Counted from the first letter of the stretch, positions 1-13,318 are shown. The stretch is DNA of 64,000 bases from Tipula vernalis (GCA_958295665.1 OY282558.1:31765045-31829044), one strand, 5' to 3'. Notes: generated from the sequence alone by a model not told the origin. Program-made: numbers and translations.

Positions 1-198
1 CTTTTAACGGCCATCTACATAAAATGGGAAGATCCCTTATGGACTAGTACAGATTCTGCGACTGCGGTAAGGAGACATCGGAACACCTACTATTCACATG
101 CGATGCTACCATCCTAAAAAGATTAAAGTTCCTTAATGCGTATACATAGTCCAGTGGCCTAACGCCGACCCACTCTAAAAAAAAAAAAAAAAAAAAAA
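1..198 (+). mobile_element. 3' end of a non-LTR retrotransposon, decayed
   Basis: The frame starting at base 3 reads HLHKMGRS, then a TAG stop at 45-47, then YRFCDCGKETSEHLLFTC, ending at a TAG near 148. The spaced Cys/His pattern (C-x-C, EHLLF, C) resembles the tail that follows reverse transcriptase or RNase H in Jockey-, I- and R1-type LINE elements. A short 3' UTR and a run of about 22 A's (177-198) follow, as expected for the poly(A) end of such an element on the plus strand. The internal stop shows it is dead. The element enters from the left edge, so its length and exact clade are unknown. Confidence 0.72.
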
Positions 199-360
199 TC
201 AGTACTTTTTTAATTTTTTGTTGAATGTTAATTAATTCATGTAATTTCTAATATGCTACCGGTGATTAGATCATTTTAAATGTATTTTTATTAACACGTA
301 GAAGTTACTTACGAACAATCATTCAACGAAACCGACTAATAGACAAAATTCTATTTATTT

Positions 361-712
361 AATTTTTAATTTATATGATTTTAATATGTTCCGAAGATTG
401 TAAGAGAACATGAATTAATTAACATTCAAAAAAAATATTCAAAAAGTAAAATTAGCTTACACAGAAATAGAGCTGTGTGAATGTCGTGAAGAAGAAAAAA
501 TTGTAAGAAAATTTATCTGTATTAGTATGATTCGCTAGTACATAACGCACAGTACATTCTGTATATATAGAATGTAAATTGTGGTATAATCAGTCCAGTC
601 GCCCCGGCCTGATGAGAAAATTGATTTTTTCATAATCATAAGCTCATCAGTTCGAAACTGGATTGAATTCTCTTACAATCGGAACATATTAAAATCATAT
701 AAATTAAAAATT
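361..712. mobile_element. MITE-like inverted-repeat element, family A copy 1
   Basis: The arm at 361-408 is matched on the opposite strand by 668-712, with one 3-nt gap. The 260-bp centre holds a small hairpin (GATGAG ... CTCATC, 611-648) and no coding frame. The inner flank of the right arm (TTCGAAACTGGATT and on through CTCTTACA) recurs at 19022-19048 inside another inverted-repeat element, so this is a dispersed family. I could not identify a target-site duplication. It is probably a non-autonomous, internally deleted DNA transposon. Confidence 0.55.
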
Positions 713-3509
713 ATCAGTAGCCCAAATGAATTGACCTGAATATTGCAAGCTAAACTAATTTAATAAGAAATTTCGAATGCAATACAATGACATTTCAAAT
801 TTAAATCGGCCAAGATAGATTTGGGATTGTTTCATCAATTTTAAAAGAAACATCTAATTTTTGATTGAAGTTGGAACAAATTAAATTCGTTACTCATTTA
901 AATGCAACTTGTTATATTCCAATATGCAAACCTGTCTTATACAGCATTCATTGTCAAGTTTCAAAAACTTCAATTAAATTTTTCGAATAAAACCATCAAT
1001 AATTCGCGGCTACATTTTGGTTAATCTACTTTCAAAGCATTTGAAAGCATTTTATATAAAATTAATGAACTCAAAAAATTTCAATAAAACCGTCAATCAA
1101 ACTTTGATATAAACAAAAAATCATCAATCACACACTGAGTACGCGCTTATATAACATGTATATGACATTGAAGTTTTACCACCCGCGCACGGAAGAACAG
1201 TTGGTTACAGCTTGTCGCCTGTCATTGAAACAATATTTTTCCTCAATGGTAAATAAGAAACTAATTTTGTTTTTGTTTTTCTTACAAATTTGATTTTACA
1301 CGACAATAAAATTATCGCATTTCGCGTGTCTTTAATGCATGTCTTTTGTTGTTTTTTACCTCTCACGCGTTTATAAATGTCGTTTGTTAGTTTATTGTTA
1401 TTTAAAGCGCAAAACAGTTATCAGTAATTATAGTGTTTTTATATTCGGATAAATTATCACTTCATCGCTAGGTAATCTCCGATCTCTTCCAAATATCTTA
1501 CATAACCGAGAGCAAAATCTGTATCACATAAAATAACAGAAAACTGGATCAACAAAGAGAACAAAAATAGTTTATGTTGTCAAAATAATTAATGATACAT
1601 ATTTTGGTTTACATAATATCGGCGTATATATTTTGTAAGACTAAAACTAGTTTGTGGTTACCATGTCTTCAGACACAGGTACACGAGTTGATTGGTTTTT
1701 TTTCCATAGCATTTTAGACTGAATGCATTTAATTGAATGTGATTGATAATCGTTTCGTTATTATTATTATTATTAGGGAATAAATAAATTATTAATGTTT
1801 ATTATGATTTAATAATTTGTTTCATTCTTATACAACCATTTTCTTTTTTAGAAAGTCGAGAAATTTTTATGTGAATTTTTTTTTTTTTTTTAATTTCAAT
1901 CAAACGAACTGATCTATTTCATTGTTTTTAATTAGACAGACCACCGTAGTGTTTATAGTAGTTTGCTATGTACGTAGAGGTCGATTTGAAATTTAATTAA
2001 AAATTTTAATTACAGGTTACGACACCTGTTTTTATTGTGCCAATCTGTCATTTTAATGTGTGTGCAGCTTGATAAGTGGGCAAACATGAATTTTTGAAGC
2101 ATGTAGGCGATCAACTATATTTTATTAAAGTTCAGTGTCGTTAAATAGTTTATCAGGACAGATTTATGGGTAATTTTTTGGAAAACTGCTGTCAAAAATC
2201 ATATATGTCGTGGGAAATATTTAATTTAATATTTATTGTTGAGACATTTAAAAAAAAAAAATCACTAAAATATAATGCATTCATTATTGATTGAGTTATG
2301 TGTTTTATTGGTGTGAATTCGGTTGGTGCCCAACCGATTGGGTACGGTGAAAGTCATCTTGTCAAAAATTCGACAATATATATCAACCTTAAACTTTAAA
2401 TACGATTTATATCAACACACAAGTTTATGAAATCATAACACAACATTTTATACGATTAAGACATTTAAATGTTATAAATAATTTCAACATAATCATATAA
2501 TATATTTATACATAAGTATATACTACGATCCTAATGAAAGAAAGTCACTTTTTTGTATATACACAGACACACGAATACGAACCTAAATCAAAAACTATAA
2601 ACAATATTTTGATTGATTTGTGTATTGTTAATGACGTTCAAATAATTTAAAATGAAAGACACAATTACACTTATTTCCGTTTCTTGTTAACAGATAAAAT
2701 ACAGCACCCGTGAAGCAATAAATTTCTTTATTATTCATGATGATTTATCTTAGCTGGTATTGAATAAAAATAATTTCCATTTCATTTACGTATGGTATAC
2801 GGTTCTACTCGGGTTATTAGCATATGTAAAACATTTCTTCATGATGCATACATACTCGTATGTGAATAAGAAAATGCATTTCATTTTTTTTTTGTTTTAA
2901 GTAATATTTTGACAATATAAAATTAATTTTCTTCTCTTCGAGTGAAATTATAAATTAATTATTTGTACTTTCAAATATACAAATATATTCTTGTTTTCAC
3001 AATAAATGTATTCTTCAGCCTGCTCGTAAAGAAAGTGTTTTTTTGTGCAAAAATGCAAAATTTGAATTATTTGTGATTTTTTGATGGCTGACTTAAATAT
3101 AATCGATTGGGATTTATGATGTATATTTAGCATTAAAGATGATTTGTTTGATGGTTTCAACTTTCACGTGTCATTTATACGGCACTCTTTTTCAACCATA
3201 TCATTGTCTGCTAATTTACACGTCTTTTTATTTTCCCACTTTTATGCATCGCTAAATAAAGTTCTCTTAGAGATCTCATTACCATACTAAAATATGCACC
3301 ATCTTTTGGGATTGAAACAAATAAACAAGGAAGCGGTGCGTACAGCTACTTAAGTGTCTCGATTATTTGAAGAAAAATGCTTGAAGGCTTAAAACCCGAT
3401 CCGCTATAATCGCCTCTTGCTTTAACTTTCATTTGGTCGCATTTTTGTTGCAATTTGATCTGGGGCAATTCGTTTTTATCTAAATCAAATTTTCTGAAAT
3501 TTTATATTC
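713..3509. other. AT-rich non-coding stretch
   Basis: I see no convincing gene. The stretch has A/T homopolymers, a TTA-type microsatellite near 1760-1775 and scattered stop codons in all frames. A possible small split ORF (1663-2056) is listed separately. A TATA-like TATAAA near 1370 and an AACAGTTATCAGT block near 1417 could be promoter debris, but nothing ties them to a transcript. Confidence 0.5.
1663..2056 (+). other. Possible short split ORF (very weak)
   Basis: An ATG in acceptable context (TTACCATG) opens a five-codon stretch that ends in CACAG|GTACAC, a plausible splice donor after 1678. An acceptor-like ATTACAG lies at 2009-2015. Joining the two keeps frame for 18 codons with a C-x2-C pair and then TAA at 2054-2056. 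The pyrimidine tract is poor and the product tiny. It may be a chance assembly, or the first coding bases of a gene whose later exons are elsewhere. Transcript data would decide. Confidence 0.1.
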
Positions 3510-3622
3510 GCGTAAAGTTTGTCCTAAATTTGTCCTAAAATTACAAAAACCAAATTTGGGACCAATTTAGGACAAACTTCACGCATTTGTCGACGGGCGT
3601 GAAGTTTGTCCAAAAATTGTCC
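3510..3622. repeat. Short inverted repeat with a third arm copy
   Basis: GCGTAAAGTTTGTCC with a following TAAATTTGTCC (3510-3535) is matched in reverse complement at 3559-3584. A third copy, GCGTGAAGTTTGTCC, stands at 3597-3622 in the first orientation. The TTTGTCC / GGACAAA core resembles the ends of the larger palindrome at 12488-13318 (AAGTTTTTGGACA), so this may be a tiny deletion relative. No coding potential. Confidence 0.5.
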
Positions 3623-3897
3623 TATTTTTTTAGGTCTGAGAATATATTGATGTAATAAATAGAATATCTCGTTATTACGAATTTTTTGCAAAATGTAAAC
3701 CATTTTTATATTTCGTGGCTGCTGCCTGTATACGCGACTCTTAAAAACTGAAAATTGTATTTTTTCTATCTCAAAAGCAAACAAATATTTTAATTAGTAA
3801 TCGAAAACCCAGTGAATACAGGCCTTTAAACTCACCCATCTCAATATAGTTAAAAATGTTGTTTCAAGAAGTTCCTCTTTATCGACATAAGACCGAT

Positions 3898-4490
3898 AGT
3901 GAGAGTTTCGAAAAAATTCCATGACGTTATCAAGAGTTGTGCTTAGAGTAATCCTTATGGGTGATTCGTGAGCGCTTGTTGCATAGCGTTGGATTCGTTG
4001 AAGTTTTCTTTACGGTTCGTGAGAGTTTCAAAAATTTCCCGTGACACGATTTCGAGTTATGGTCTTTAGAAGTAATCCTTATGGGCTATTCGCGAGCCCT
4101 TGTTGCATAGCGTTGGATTCGTTAAAGTTTTCTTTACGGTTCGTGAGATTTTGTTTAAATTTTTTTTTTCTGCCATAAAGATTACTTCTAAAGACCATAA
4201 CTCGAAATAGCGTCATGAACAATTTTCGAAAATCACCCAAACCGTAGTAATAACTTCAATGAATCCAACGCTATGCGATAAGTGCTCATAAATCTACCAT
4301 AAGGATTACTTCTAAAGACCATAACTCGAAATAGCGTCATGAAAAATTTTCGAAAATCTCACGAACCGTAGATAAAGCTTCGACGAATCCATCCATCCCC
4401 GCTATGTGACAAGTGCTCGCGAATCTTCAATAAGGATCGAAATACTGTAACTCGATAACGCGCCTCAGTTTTTTCAAGTTTCTCACAATC
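3898..4490. repeat. Head-to-head 124-bp tandem repeats (inverted satellite)
   Basis: Two-plus units run plus-wise on the left: ATCCTTATGGG recurs at 3951 and 4075, period 124. After a T-rich centre near 4155-4170, two-plus units run in reverse complement: CCATAA with a following GATTACTTC at 4173 and 4297, period 124, with a more diverged third at about 4424. Shared landmarks are GCATAGCGTTGGATTCG and ATCCAACGCTATGCG. The whole is a palindrome made of tandem units, the architecture of fold-back (FB/Galileo-type) ends, though a rearranged local satellite would look the same. No ORF of note. Confidence 0.65.
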
Positions 4491-7400
4491 GGTGGAAAAA
4501 TGGTAACGAATCCAAAGGTACGCGAGGCAAGAGCTTGCGAACTATAAAGACAACGTATAGACCAAAACTTATGTTTAAGGACTACTTGTCATGACCAATT
4601 CTCGATAAAGCGAAATTCTCACGAATTGCTCTTGTTACGACATTACTAACCATTGGTTGATAGTGTATTATTGTACATATTGTACAGATAACCAGATTCT
4701 ATTTTCTATTTTGTAAATTTAATAAATTTTAATTTAACTGAAATCTGAGGAATTCCGTCGTTTTGTTTATATCCCATTTTGACCTTTACATTTTCATGTG
4801 ATTGTGAAAACAAATCTAATGTCGAATTCGTTGCGAATAAAAAATTTGATCTGGGTCAAACAAAATGACATTTGCAGTTGAGGTAAACACCGACATTTGA
4901 GGTAAACACCTCATTTTCGTACAGTACGATGCCGTTTTCATCAAAACAAATTTTAAAATCGCATAAATTAATATTTTTCAATTTTTTACGGTAAATTCAG
5001 ATTTTACGCTACAATAGCTTAAATGAGCTTTTTATATCAATACAACTACAAATGGAGATCAATTCTTGTTCATGTCCTTTGGCTAAAAATATCGTTTAGC
5101 GAGTTTTTGAAAAAATGCATCTCTTTAAAAAACTGCCCACAAATAGCGCCTGTACCATAAAATAATTATAAGAGCTTTTAACGATTATTATTAGTTAATA
5201 TTACTATTTTTATGTCCAACATTCGTTTCAATAAAACTAAAAAAAAAAAATTTATTGTGGCTCTGAAATCACTTAAAGAAATCAGAAATGGGTTGAGTTT
5301 TCCACTTATACAAAATTGTCCTAATTAAATATTATATAGCTAATGTTCAGGGCTTTGCTGACCAATGTTTTTGTGCAAAGAAAAATGGTCGCATGACTCT
5401 TTGAGAAGGAGCTGTATATTGTTTGGGCTTTGTTGATTTTAAATGTCAAACTAAATTTTGTATCCCGTAATTAGCAAAAAACATTGCCCAATCAATAAAC
5501 ATTCCAAAACTATTAAAACCCTTCGAAATATTCCTACTATCTCAGGCAAATAATTTTTTATTTAAAGATCTGTTTAATGTTATTCGTTTAAGAAAATGTT
5601 AAACTGGGTTTGAAGGTGAGAACCATTAATTGGTAGTTAGGGGTTCTAAAAAATTTTAAAATTATTTAGTAGTTCTTTTAAGCCCCTCCGGGGAAATAAA
5701 TTCTTTGATGAGGATATTCTATAACATTTGTCTATTAATCTATTTACGGATCCCGATTCAGAAGCTATAGGTTTAGATCTTTCAAAAATGATTGTAAGAA
5801 TTCGTCAAAGATTTTGCTTTACTTTTAGAAACCGCCTAACCCTAAGGAATTGCATGATAGATTTTATTTTACAGTGTGGAAAACACTTACTGTCTTAATT
5901 ATTCTGTCCCTAAATGAATTTTAATGCTATATATTAAAAGAAAATTCGTCGTGAAATATTTTACTTGCTCGCTTAGGTGGAATTTTTAAGTAAATAAATA
6001 AATATTTTATTTTTTACTTGAACTCGAACCTGAAACCAATAATATTTTGGCAAGGTTCGAGATAATTGTAAGGTTTTAATTAAAATCGACATCAAGCTAA
6101 TTTTTATGTAAAAATATAAAACTTTACTTGTTCCAAGGTAAAACAATTAAAATCATTTTTAGAGGCTTAAAAGGTAGTTCACTACCGTACCGAGGATTGT
6201 ATTGATCAAAACATAAAAAAAAAATAGCTTTCAAATGATACAAAGTTGACCCAATTTGGTTAAGATCTTTAAAATTTCGCGATCGATCTCAGATTACCAA
6301 AAAAAAAAAAATATTAAAATTGTAATTTTGGTTAAATTTAGAATTCAAAACTTATAAGAAAGAATAAAAGATGAAAATTTGTTAAGTTTGTCCCATGTTT
6401 AATTTTAAATTTGTTAAACATAAATTTAAGGATCTAGATTTATTGTCTTAAATTTTAATGTCAACTATGTAGGCAAACAGTTCCTCAGGAATGTAAACGT
6501 AGGGAAAGCGCCTCTTACGGAAGATAGTAAAATGAACCAAATTACCATCAGCATTCTTGCGGGATATAGCAAAAGTGAGCTAGATACATAAAAATCGAAA
6601 TCCTATAATTGTCATTGCGCTAAGAGTTGTATTTTATTATAAAAACAGAGTTTAACTCTTTTCTGAAATATTACGATGAAATCAAGTAATTAACATTTTT
6701 CAGAAGAAGGAATATGTTGGGAACAGTTGAAGGAATATGTTGGGCTCGTGAGACTGGTAATGCAATACTCAATTTAGATATTTTTGCATCAATAGCCCTG
6801 AGAGGTCTGGGAATTGTAATTTTTCACAACAATTCACTGGGTAGAACATTCCTTTACCTAATCCTAATACTAAATAATCATTCTAGACTAGAACCTTCTT
6901 ATTTCAAATCGTGAACTAATTATAAATTTCTTTTACTTACAGGTAAACATTTCTACATCTTGTATATAACACGAGTATTTTTAAAGTTGTAGGTAAGTGA
7001 AAACTAAAGAAATCAAGTAAAAACTTTAATTAAGAAATGCAGTTGACCCCAAAAATCGTTTAACGTAATATTATATAAAAATATGTATTACAGAAAACGC
7101 AGCTGACCATAACCTAAAAGTTAATTATCCAACAAATCAAAAAATTTATTCATATTCAATGATGGTCAAGATTATTAAAAACTCTGTGTATACCGATGTA
7201 TGTATATGCGAGTACGTCCGCTGGGGTCAAAAGATCGTGATCGATTATATGAAGAAAATTTTTATTTTATAAATATTGAGTATCGTTACGAAATCGAAAC
7301 GCAAAGTATTTTTCTATAATTGATACAACAACAAGTAACTCGCTAGCATGTACATAATGTAATAAAATTATTTTTAAAAATTATTTGCGTTTAAATGTTA

Positions 7401-7679
7401 GAGAGCTTATAGTGAACGTCTTATGTATCAAATATTGCGTTAATTTGACGAATTCCCAATAATCTGCGCTTCTTCGATTTTTTTTTTTGTAATTTATTTG
7501 TAATTAATTGAAATTGTATAGATTATATAACGTTTTGTTTACTTTTCACCTTTACACATCGATCGTTAAATTGAATACCAAACTTTCTTACCTTTAAAAC
7601 TAAAAATCATAATTAAATCATAAAATTTGATCGATTTTAAGGTTAAAGCCGTTTCAAAATTTTGAACTTTGGATTAGTC
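4491..7679. other. AT-rich non-coding stretch
   Basis: No supported gene. The 66-codon frame at 6714-6914 has no recognisable features and looks accidental. A pyrimidine-rich AG|GT site lies at 6942/6943 and is listed separately. Otherwise I see homopolymers and random AT-rich sequence. Confidence 0.45.
6921..6948 (+). other. Candidate recursive splice (AG|GT) site
   Basis: TTTCTTTTACTTACAG is followed immediately by GTAAACAT: an acceptor-like tract and a donor-like start with no exon between. This matches the ratchet-point form known from very long fly introns. One site alone is weak, because such motifs occur by chance. Confidence 0.2.
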
Positions 7680-7723
<44 letters not shown>

Positions 7724-7724
7724 G
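7680..7724. repeat. (GAT)14 microsatellite
   Basis: Fourteen perfect GAT units run from 7680 to 7721, followed by GAGGAGG. It lies in non-coding DNA and is likely length-polymorphic. Confidence 0.95.
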
Positions 7725-9603
7725 GAGGTAATAAAAAATATTTAGAATGGATTTTTCATCTTCAAGTGGAAAATGAAATGATAAAAGTCAATTTCCTATA
7801 GTTTATCAATTTTGTAATACTAAAACGATTTTTATCTATTTACGTTTTAACATTTTTTTTTTCGATTACTGTTATTTTAAATTTTCGAAATAAAAAAAAA
7901 AAAAATCGTGATTCGTATTGCACAGGGTGAGAGTGTATTTCATCACCCACATACACGAATTCGGTATAACGCGATAAATTCTAAATCATGCACATCAAAC
8001 ATTTATTTTTTGATTTTGTTCATGCCCAATTATGAATGTGTCATGGCAAATTTTCACTTACTCCATACCGAATAAATTACACCAAAAAATTTTAATTTGG
8101 TGTCGTGCAGTTTCATAAATATGTTATTCAAAATCAAGGTGAAAATCATATAATTTTATGGTGAAATCGTGGCTTATCAAAAGCGGTAAACTTGAACTAT
8201 TGATAATGATTTTTTCGAGAGATGAGTTGGATGTTCTGTCAAAAAATAATGTAATTTACTTAGAATCGATTCGATATTATAATTTCATGCACATGCAATA
8301 AAAATCGTCGAGGTTGATATAAACTTATCAATATTACCTAATATTATGCATAAATAAAAATATTGTTAACATTTAAAAAAATTTAGTTGATAATATCATC
8401 ATCATCATTAATAATAAAACGATGCGCGATACGTAGTTTATGTTGTTAACATTTTATAACCATTTAATTTAGTTGTACTATTGAATATTCTATTATGTTA
8501 AAAATTTTACATCAAAGGTCATTAAAAAATATTTTCGGTTGAAGTTAGAAAAAGATTTGATACATGCATGACATAACTTTGTTTATTCATAATTTGAATA
8601 AAGAACGGTGACGAAATTGACGTTCAACCACAATTCTCTCAAGTCATACAAATACTATATATCTTTACAAGTGATCACGGATATTTTATAACATTTTAAA
8701 TTTCAAAGCACTTTCCTTTGAAACAAACCACCGCCAATCAACCTTGCATCTGTACACCAGCTCAGCACAAAACAATCTGATAATAAACAATACACCAAGC
8801 ACAATCTGTTGCAACAATAAAATATTTCAGTTAAGGTATGTACATATACGTACATTGTATGCAAAACAGATTTAATAAAATAATTTCTTGTAACATGTTT
8901 TCAAAATCTTGTTTTCATCTTACATAATATACGAGATACTTAAATCAGAACATATACATAATACCCATTGAATTGCGCCTACAAAAAAACGCGCTGCATA
9001 ACTAATTACCTATATATACATTGATTATGTATTTATAAGTATCTTGCACCCAAGCGAATGTCACACACAAATGTCTTTCTGTATCTGCCGATAAACCTTC
9101 CTGTATAAATAAAATAAAAGTAAAAGTGAAAGTATTTCTCTCTCATACGAATTTGTCGGCAATTCCGATTTTCATATCGAAATTAGATTAGTCAGCTCCC
9201 CAAGTGACATGAAGTAAGTAAACAGTAATTAAAAAGTATGAATACATAATACATATATTTATATAAAGTATCATATGATCAATGGAATTTAATCGCCGTA
9301 AGCTTTAAGCGCGCGCACTTATCTGTTTTCATCTTATACGAAAGGAAAGAAAATTGGAAAATGTATAAAAATAAAAATAAAATATTTCCTGAATTATAAA
9401 AATAAATTATAATTAAAAATGAAAAGTGTTATCGAAGAATTTATGTGCATACATACCTCTAATAAATATAGCGATACGCGAATTAGCACATACCTCGTTT
9501 TAGGTATAAAGTGTCTGTACATACCTATACAGATATAAAAATGTGCATAACAGAAGAAATCAAATGGAAAATAAAATAATTTCTAATTGTAACACAATAT
9601 TCG
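7725..9603. other. AT-rich non-coding stretch
   Basis: No gene seen. It holds a short ATC repeat near 8396-8409 and many ATACATA-type words typical of insect intergenic DNA. Confidence 0.45.
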
Positions 9604-9643
9604 GGAAATTAATTACAATTTGAGCGATTTGTAATTAATTTCC
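9604..9643. repeat. Perfect hairpin, 15-bp arms
   Basis: GGAAATTAATTACAA (9604-9618) is the exact reverse complement of 9629-9643, separated by a 10-nt loop. No T run follows and it is not near a gene. Its role is unknown; it may be the core of a decayed MITE. Confidence 0.6.
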
Positions 9644-9892
9644 TCATTGTCGATTATAATTAAAATGGCGTATAATTGTATAATTTTCACATAATTGTTC
9701 AGTTAATAATCAGCCGCCACATCGAAATTCAAATCAATTTTACGCAAATCAAGTCAAGATTTTGTTTAACAAAATATATTTGAAATTTTAGTAAAAATTG
9801 GGTTATTAAGCCAACAGCATTTAAAAACATAAAATTGTGGTGACAAACACACACACACACACATCCAAAAGAAATGAAAAAAAGTGTTACAG

Positions 9893-9980
9893 GTAACTAT
9901 TTTACTATCACTACCGCAGTAGTCTCGTGCTCCCATCTTACATTTCAATCAATCGTATACAATAGTGATAGTAAAATTAC
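9893..9980. repeat. 88-bp hairpin element
   Basis: GTAACTATTTTACTATCACT (9893-9912) pairs with 9963-9980 in inverse orientation, apart from a 3-nt gap. The 49-nt centre is less AT-rich than its surroundings. A (CA)n run lies just upstream at about 9846-9862. It is probably a solo miniature inverted-repeat element. Confidence 0.45.
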
Positions 9981-12487
9981 CGTTAAATGATGTATCTATA
10001 TAACATAAACATTATAGTGTTTATGATCGACACGCACCTTGTCATGGGAAATGGAAAGTAAATATTGTTTTAGAGCAATTTAATTCAAACATATTGTTGT
10101 TAAAATCGTACAGAGTGCCTTAGTGATTTCTTATACAGTTTAATATAAATTTTAGTGAAATCAAATTAATTTATTAATAGGAAATGAGTTAATACAAAAT
10201 ATTAATATTCATGATCTAATATCAATTTTATTTTTCTTAATTTTCCACCTTGAACTTAACTTACCGCAGTATGTTTTTATGTCACTTGTGTGTCGTAATA
10301 AATTACTTTCGCACCTGCCGACCTTGTGAATTATGGTTAATTAATCAGAAAACCACACAGAAGTGTATAAAAGGCAAGCTGCAAATTTTATAAAATTCTA
10401 TAAATTTAAGCATCATTGAACAAGGCATTAACGTAAACAAGTTTAATTTGTAAAGATAAAAGTCTAATTTCTAAGTGTTGAGAAACCCTTAAAGTTCATT
10501 AATTATCTTCAAGTAGTTCAAGTTTTCAGAAATAACAAATGATTCGACTTTTTGTTTAAGATTTGATTAAGTTGAAAAATTGTTACTGGCTAGAACTTTA
10601 ATATGAATACCTTGATGAAAATAATAAACTGGGTGCACTTTTAAAACCAAACCTTAACTTTTGTCTTAATAAAAATCGTTCAGTTTTGTGATTTCAGTTC
10701 AACTGTATATTGGGCAGTTTTCGTTCAAAATTATTTAGACTTCCGCGACGAAAACATTTTCAAAGCATTATTGAATCTTATCCCAAAAATCTTTGTAACT
10801 GCTTCTATAAGTTTTCCGTTTTCAATTTTAAAATTTAAATTGACAATTATTCCTCGTCCATCATCGTTTCCGAAGAAGTAGGGTCCGATGACACTACTAA
10901 CCAACAATCCGCACCAAACAGTATTTTTCCGGTGCCAATGGATGCTCCAAAATCATTTGTGAATTGTTTTCACCCCATATAGGGGAATTTGTTTTTTTAA
11001 CAAGGAATTCTGTTTATTGATTCTGATGGCCAAAACTGTCACGTAACGATAAGAATTACGAGACGCTATTGAATCATCAAAACTTACTATCAAAAAAGAC
11101 GTAGGGTTACCAGATGAAAGAAATACAAAATCCCGAGATTTCAAATGAAAACCCCTACATAACTCTAAATGATAGACAGATAGTGAGTTTAAATATTGAC
11201 ATCAATTAGTGTTTCCGTTTATTCCTTATTCGAACCAAGCCGTCATATAAAAGTGGTACCGGATTACAGCCTTATAAAAATAGGTAAAGAGCTAAATACT
11301 TTATATAGCAAATTTTTACTGAGGAATTGAATCAAAAATTATAGTTTGCTCTTAAATAAATTGAGTTTACCAATAAATATCGCGTCAAATTTAAATTTAG
11401 GTATAGAAAATTGACTGCTCATAATTAATACATCTCAATTCAATATTTAGTGGACCTTCAATATTGTCAGCAATATTGTGTACGGTGAGATTAATTTAAG
11501 AAATAAAACTGCACTTTCTTGAAGGTGTTTCATTTTTGTAATTAACGGTGCAATTACTTTTTCGAAATACTAATATCGCCAAATACGTAACGTGTTTTGT
11601 CGTTACTGTGGCTTGTGTTTCTTCTTTCGTTTCTACCTGTTATTTTTTCGTTGATTAAAATTTTGTTGTCTTGATTTTATTAGAATTGCATGCCGCCCAC
11701 TTTATTGTTCAGGCAGCTAATTGAGGGATCAGTAGTCAGTTATATTCTGGTGAGATGTTATATTATGGTGAGATCAGACGGAAATTCTGCAATTGTAGTT
11801 TAATCTCTCACAACTGATGAAAAATTCAGAATTTGTAAATTTTTGGAAGATTGCTATATTGAAGAAGAAGTTACATATATTGTCATCATAACTACATCGA
11901 GAGAATCGAAACATTTCAAACTTAAGATTTCATAAAAGATTAAAATAAAGTTGGACAAATTTCAAACTTGGAGTTTGCTTGGGTATGAAGTTTTAGGTGT
12001 TCTCTTTTTTGTTTACTCAATCTACCATCTCTGGTCTGGACTTAATCTTATATTATATTTAAGGTGATCGAGAAAACAGATATATGGTCATTCAATATAA
12101 ATATAGAGATACTCATCAATTGGTTTCACTAGCATTGATAGAAATCAAAAACTTTGCCTGGACTGTATAATTCTAACTTGGTGTTATTTTTATAATATTT
12201 TTTTAGAAAAGCGAAATTTCTTTCTTTGTCTGGATAATTTCATGTAAAATGGAAAACCATCGGTAGTATATTACAAACCGAATCGGACTCAAATAAGAGA
12301 GAATGGAAAATTTAAAAGATTTTATTCATTTCAATCATTCTGGCTTGAAAATTGATAATTGATCGATGGTGAATGAATGGACCTATTTTCGTGAATTAAA
12401 TCCAAGATGAATTACAAAAAATGTTTGAGCTTGGTGCAAAATAAGAGAAATGTTAACTTTCTAATTTTCGGTATGTGCAAACAGGTG
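9981..12487. other. AT-rich non-coding stretch
   Basis: I see nothing to support a gene. The short frames (for example 10953-11144, minus) have no domain signature. Confidence 0.45.
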
Positions 12488-13318
12488 TGAAGTTTTTGGA
12501 CACTTTTTTGGACACAAATCTATGCAAGTATACATTGTGAATCTTTTGGCCAAAATAAAAAATTAGTTTTTGGACAAATGTTTATGCGAGTGTACATACT
12601 TCTTTTAACACTGCATTTAACAAAAATAAAGTTATTCAAATAAAACAAGCCTCAAATAATTTCTAACATTCATTTCCAATATGCTTTTCAATAAATCAAA
12701 GAACTTAGCACCACTTTGATATTTTGATATGAGTTGGATGGCTCTTGCAAAAAAAATTTAGAAGAATCGTTTGGAATAAGGACGTTGTTCTCTATTATAC
12801 CAAATATCATGAATCTCAGAGATTGGCTCATATAGTGACTATATAGGTTGTAAAGGGCATACATTGCGGAATTCAAATCACTTAGTGTCATTTCGATATA
12901 TGAGCCGTAGGGCGAGTGATTTCAATTCCGCAATGTATGCCCTTTACAGCCTATATAGTCATTATATGAGCCAATCTCTGAGATTCGTGCTATTTGGTAT
13001 AATAGAGAACAACGTCCTTGTTCCAAACGAAATTTGTCGATTTGTTAACTTCCAAAATTTTTTTGCAAAAGCCCTACGGCTCATATGAAGATTTTAAAAT
13101 GGCGCTTAATTCGTTGATTTGTTGAAAAGAAAATTAGAAATAAATGTTAGAAATTATTTGGGGCCTATTTTATTTGAATAACTTAAATACACTGTTAAAG
13201 GATGTACACCCGCATAAATATATGTCCAAAAACTTAATTTTCTAAAATCTGAATTTTGTCCAAAAACTTCACAGTACACTCGCTTAAATTTTTGGCCCAA
13301 AAAAAGTGTCCAAAAACA
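12488..13318. mobile_element. Long palindromic (fold-back) element, ~0.4-kb arms
   Basis: About 395 bp on the left (12488-12883) is matched in reverse complement by about 400 bp on the right (12915-13318), with only about 31 bp between. Shared blocks include the TTTTTGGACA end, GTTATTCAAATAAAA, CAAATAATTTCTAACAT, AACGTTGTTCTCTATTATAC, AATCTCAGAGATTGGCTCAT and AAAGGGCATACATTGCGGAA. The inner third is closest to identity; the outer parts carry indels. The minus-strand frame 12688-12891 and the plus-strand frame 12864-13088 encode near-identical peptides only because the arms are inverted copies, so I do not call either a gene. The right arm also carries the spacer motif GAGCCGTAGGGC in reverse, which hints at a local rearrangement. 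Confidence 0.8.

Noticed and set aside
2016..2200. Decayed RING-finger exon (C-x2-C followed by possible Cys/His spacing)
   Set aside because: Several frameshifts and stops had to be assumed to fit the pattern; similarity could not be separated from chance by eye.
12688..13088. A pair of divergent small genes encoding the same protein
   Set aside because: The two frames lie in inverted arms of a palindrome, so identical peptides are expected without any coding function.
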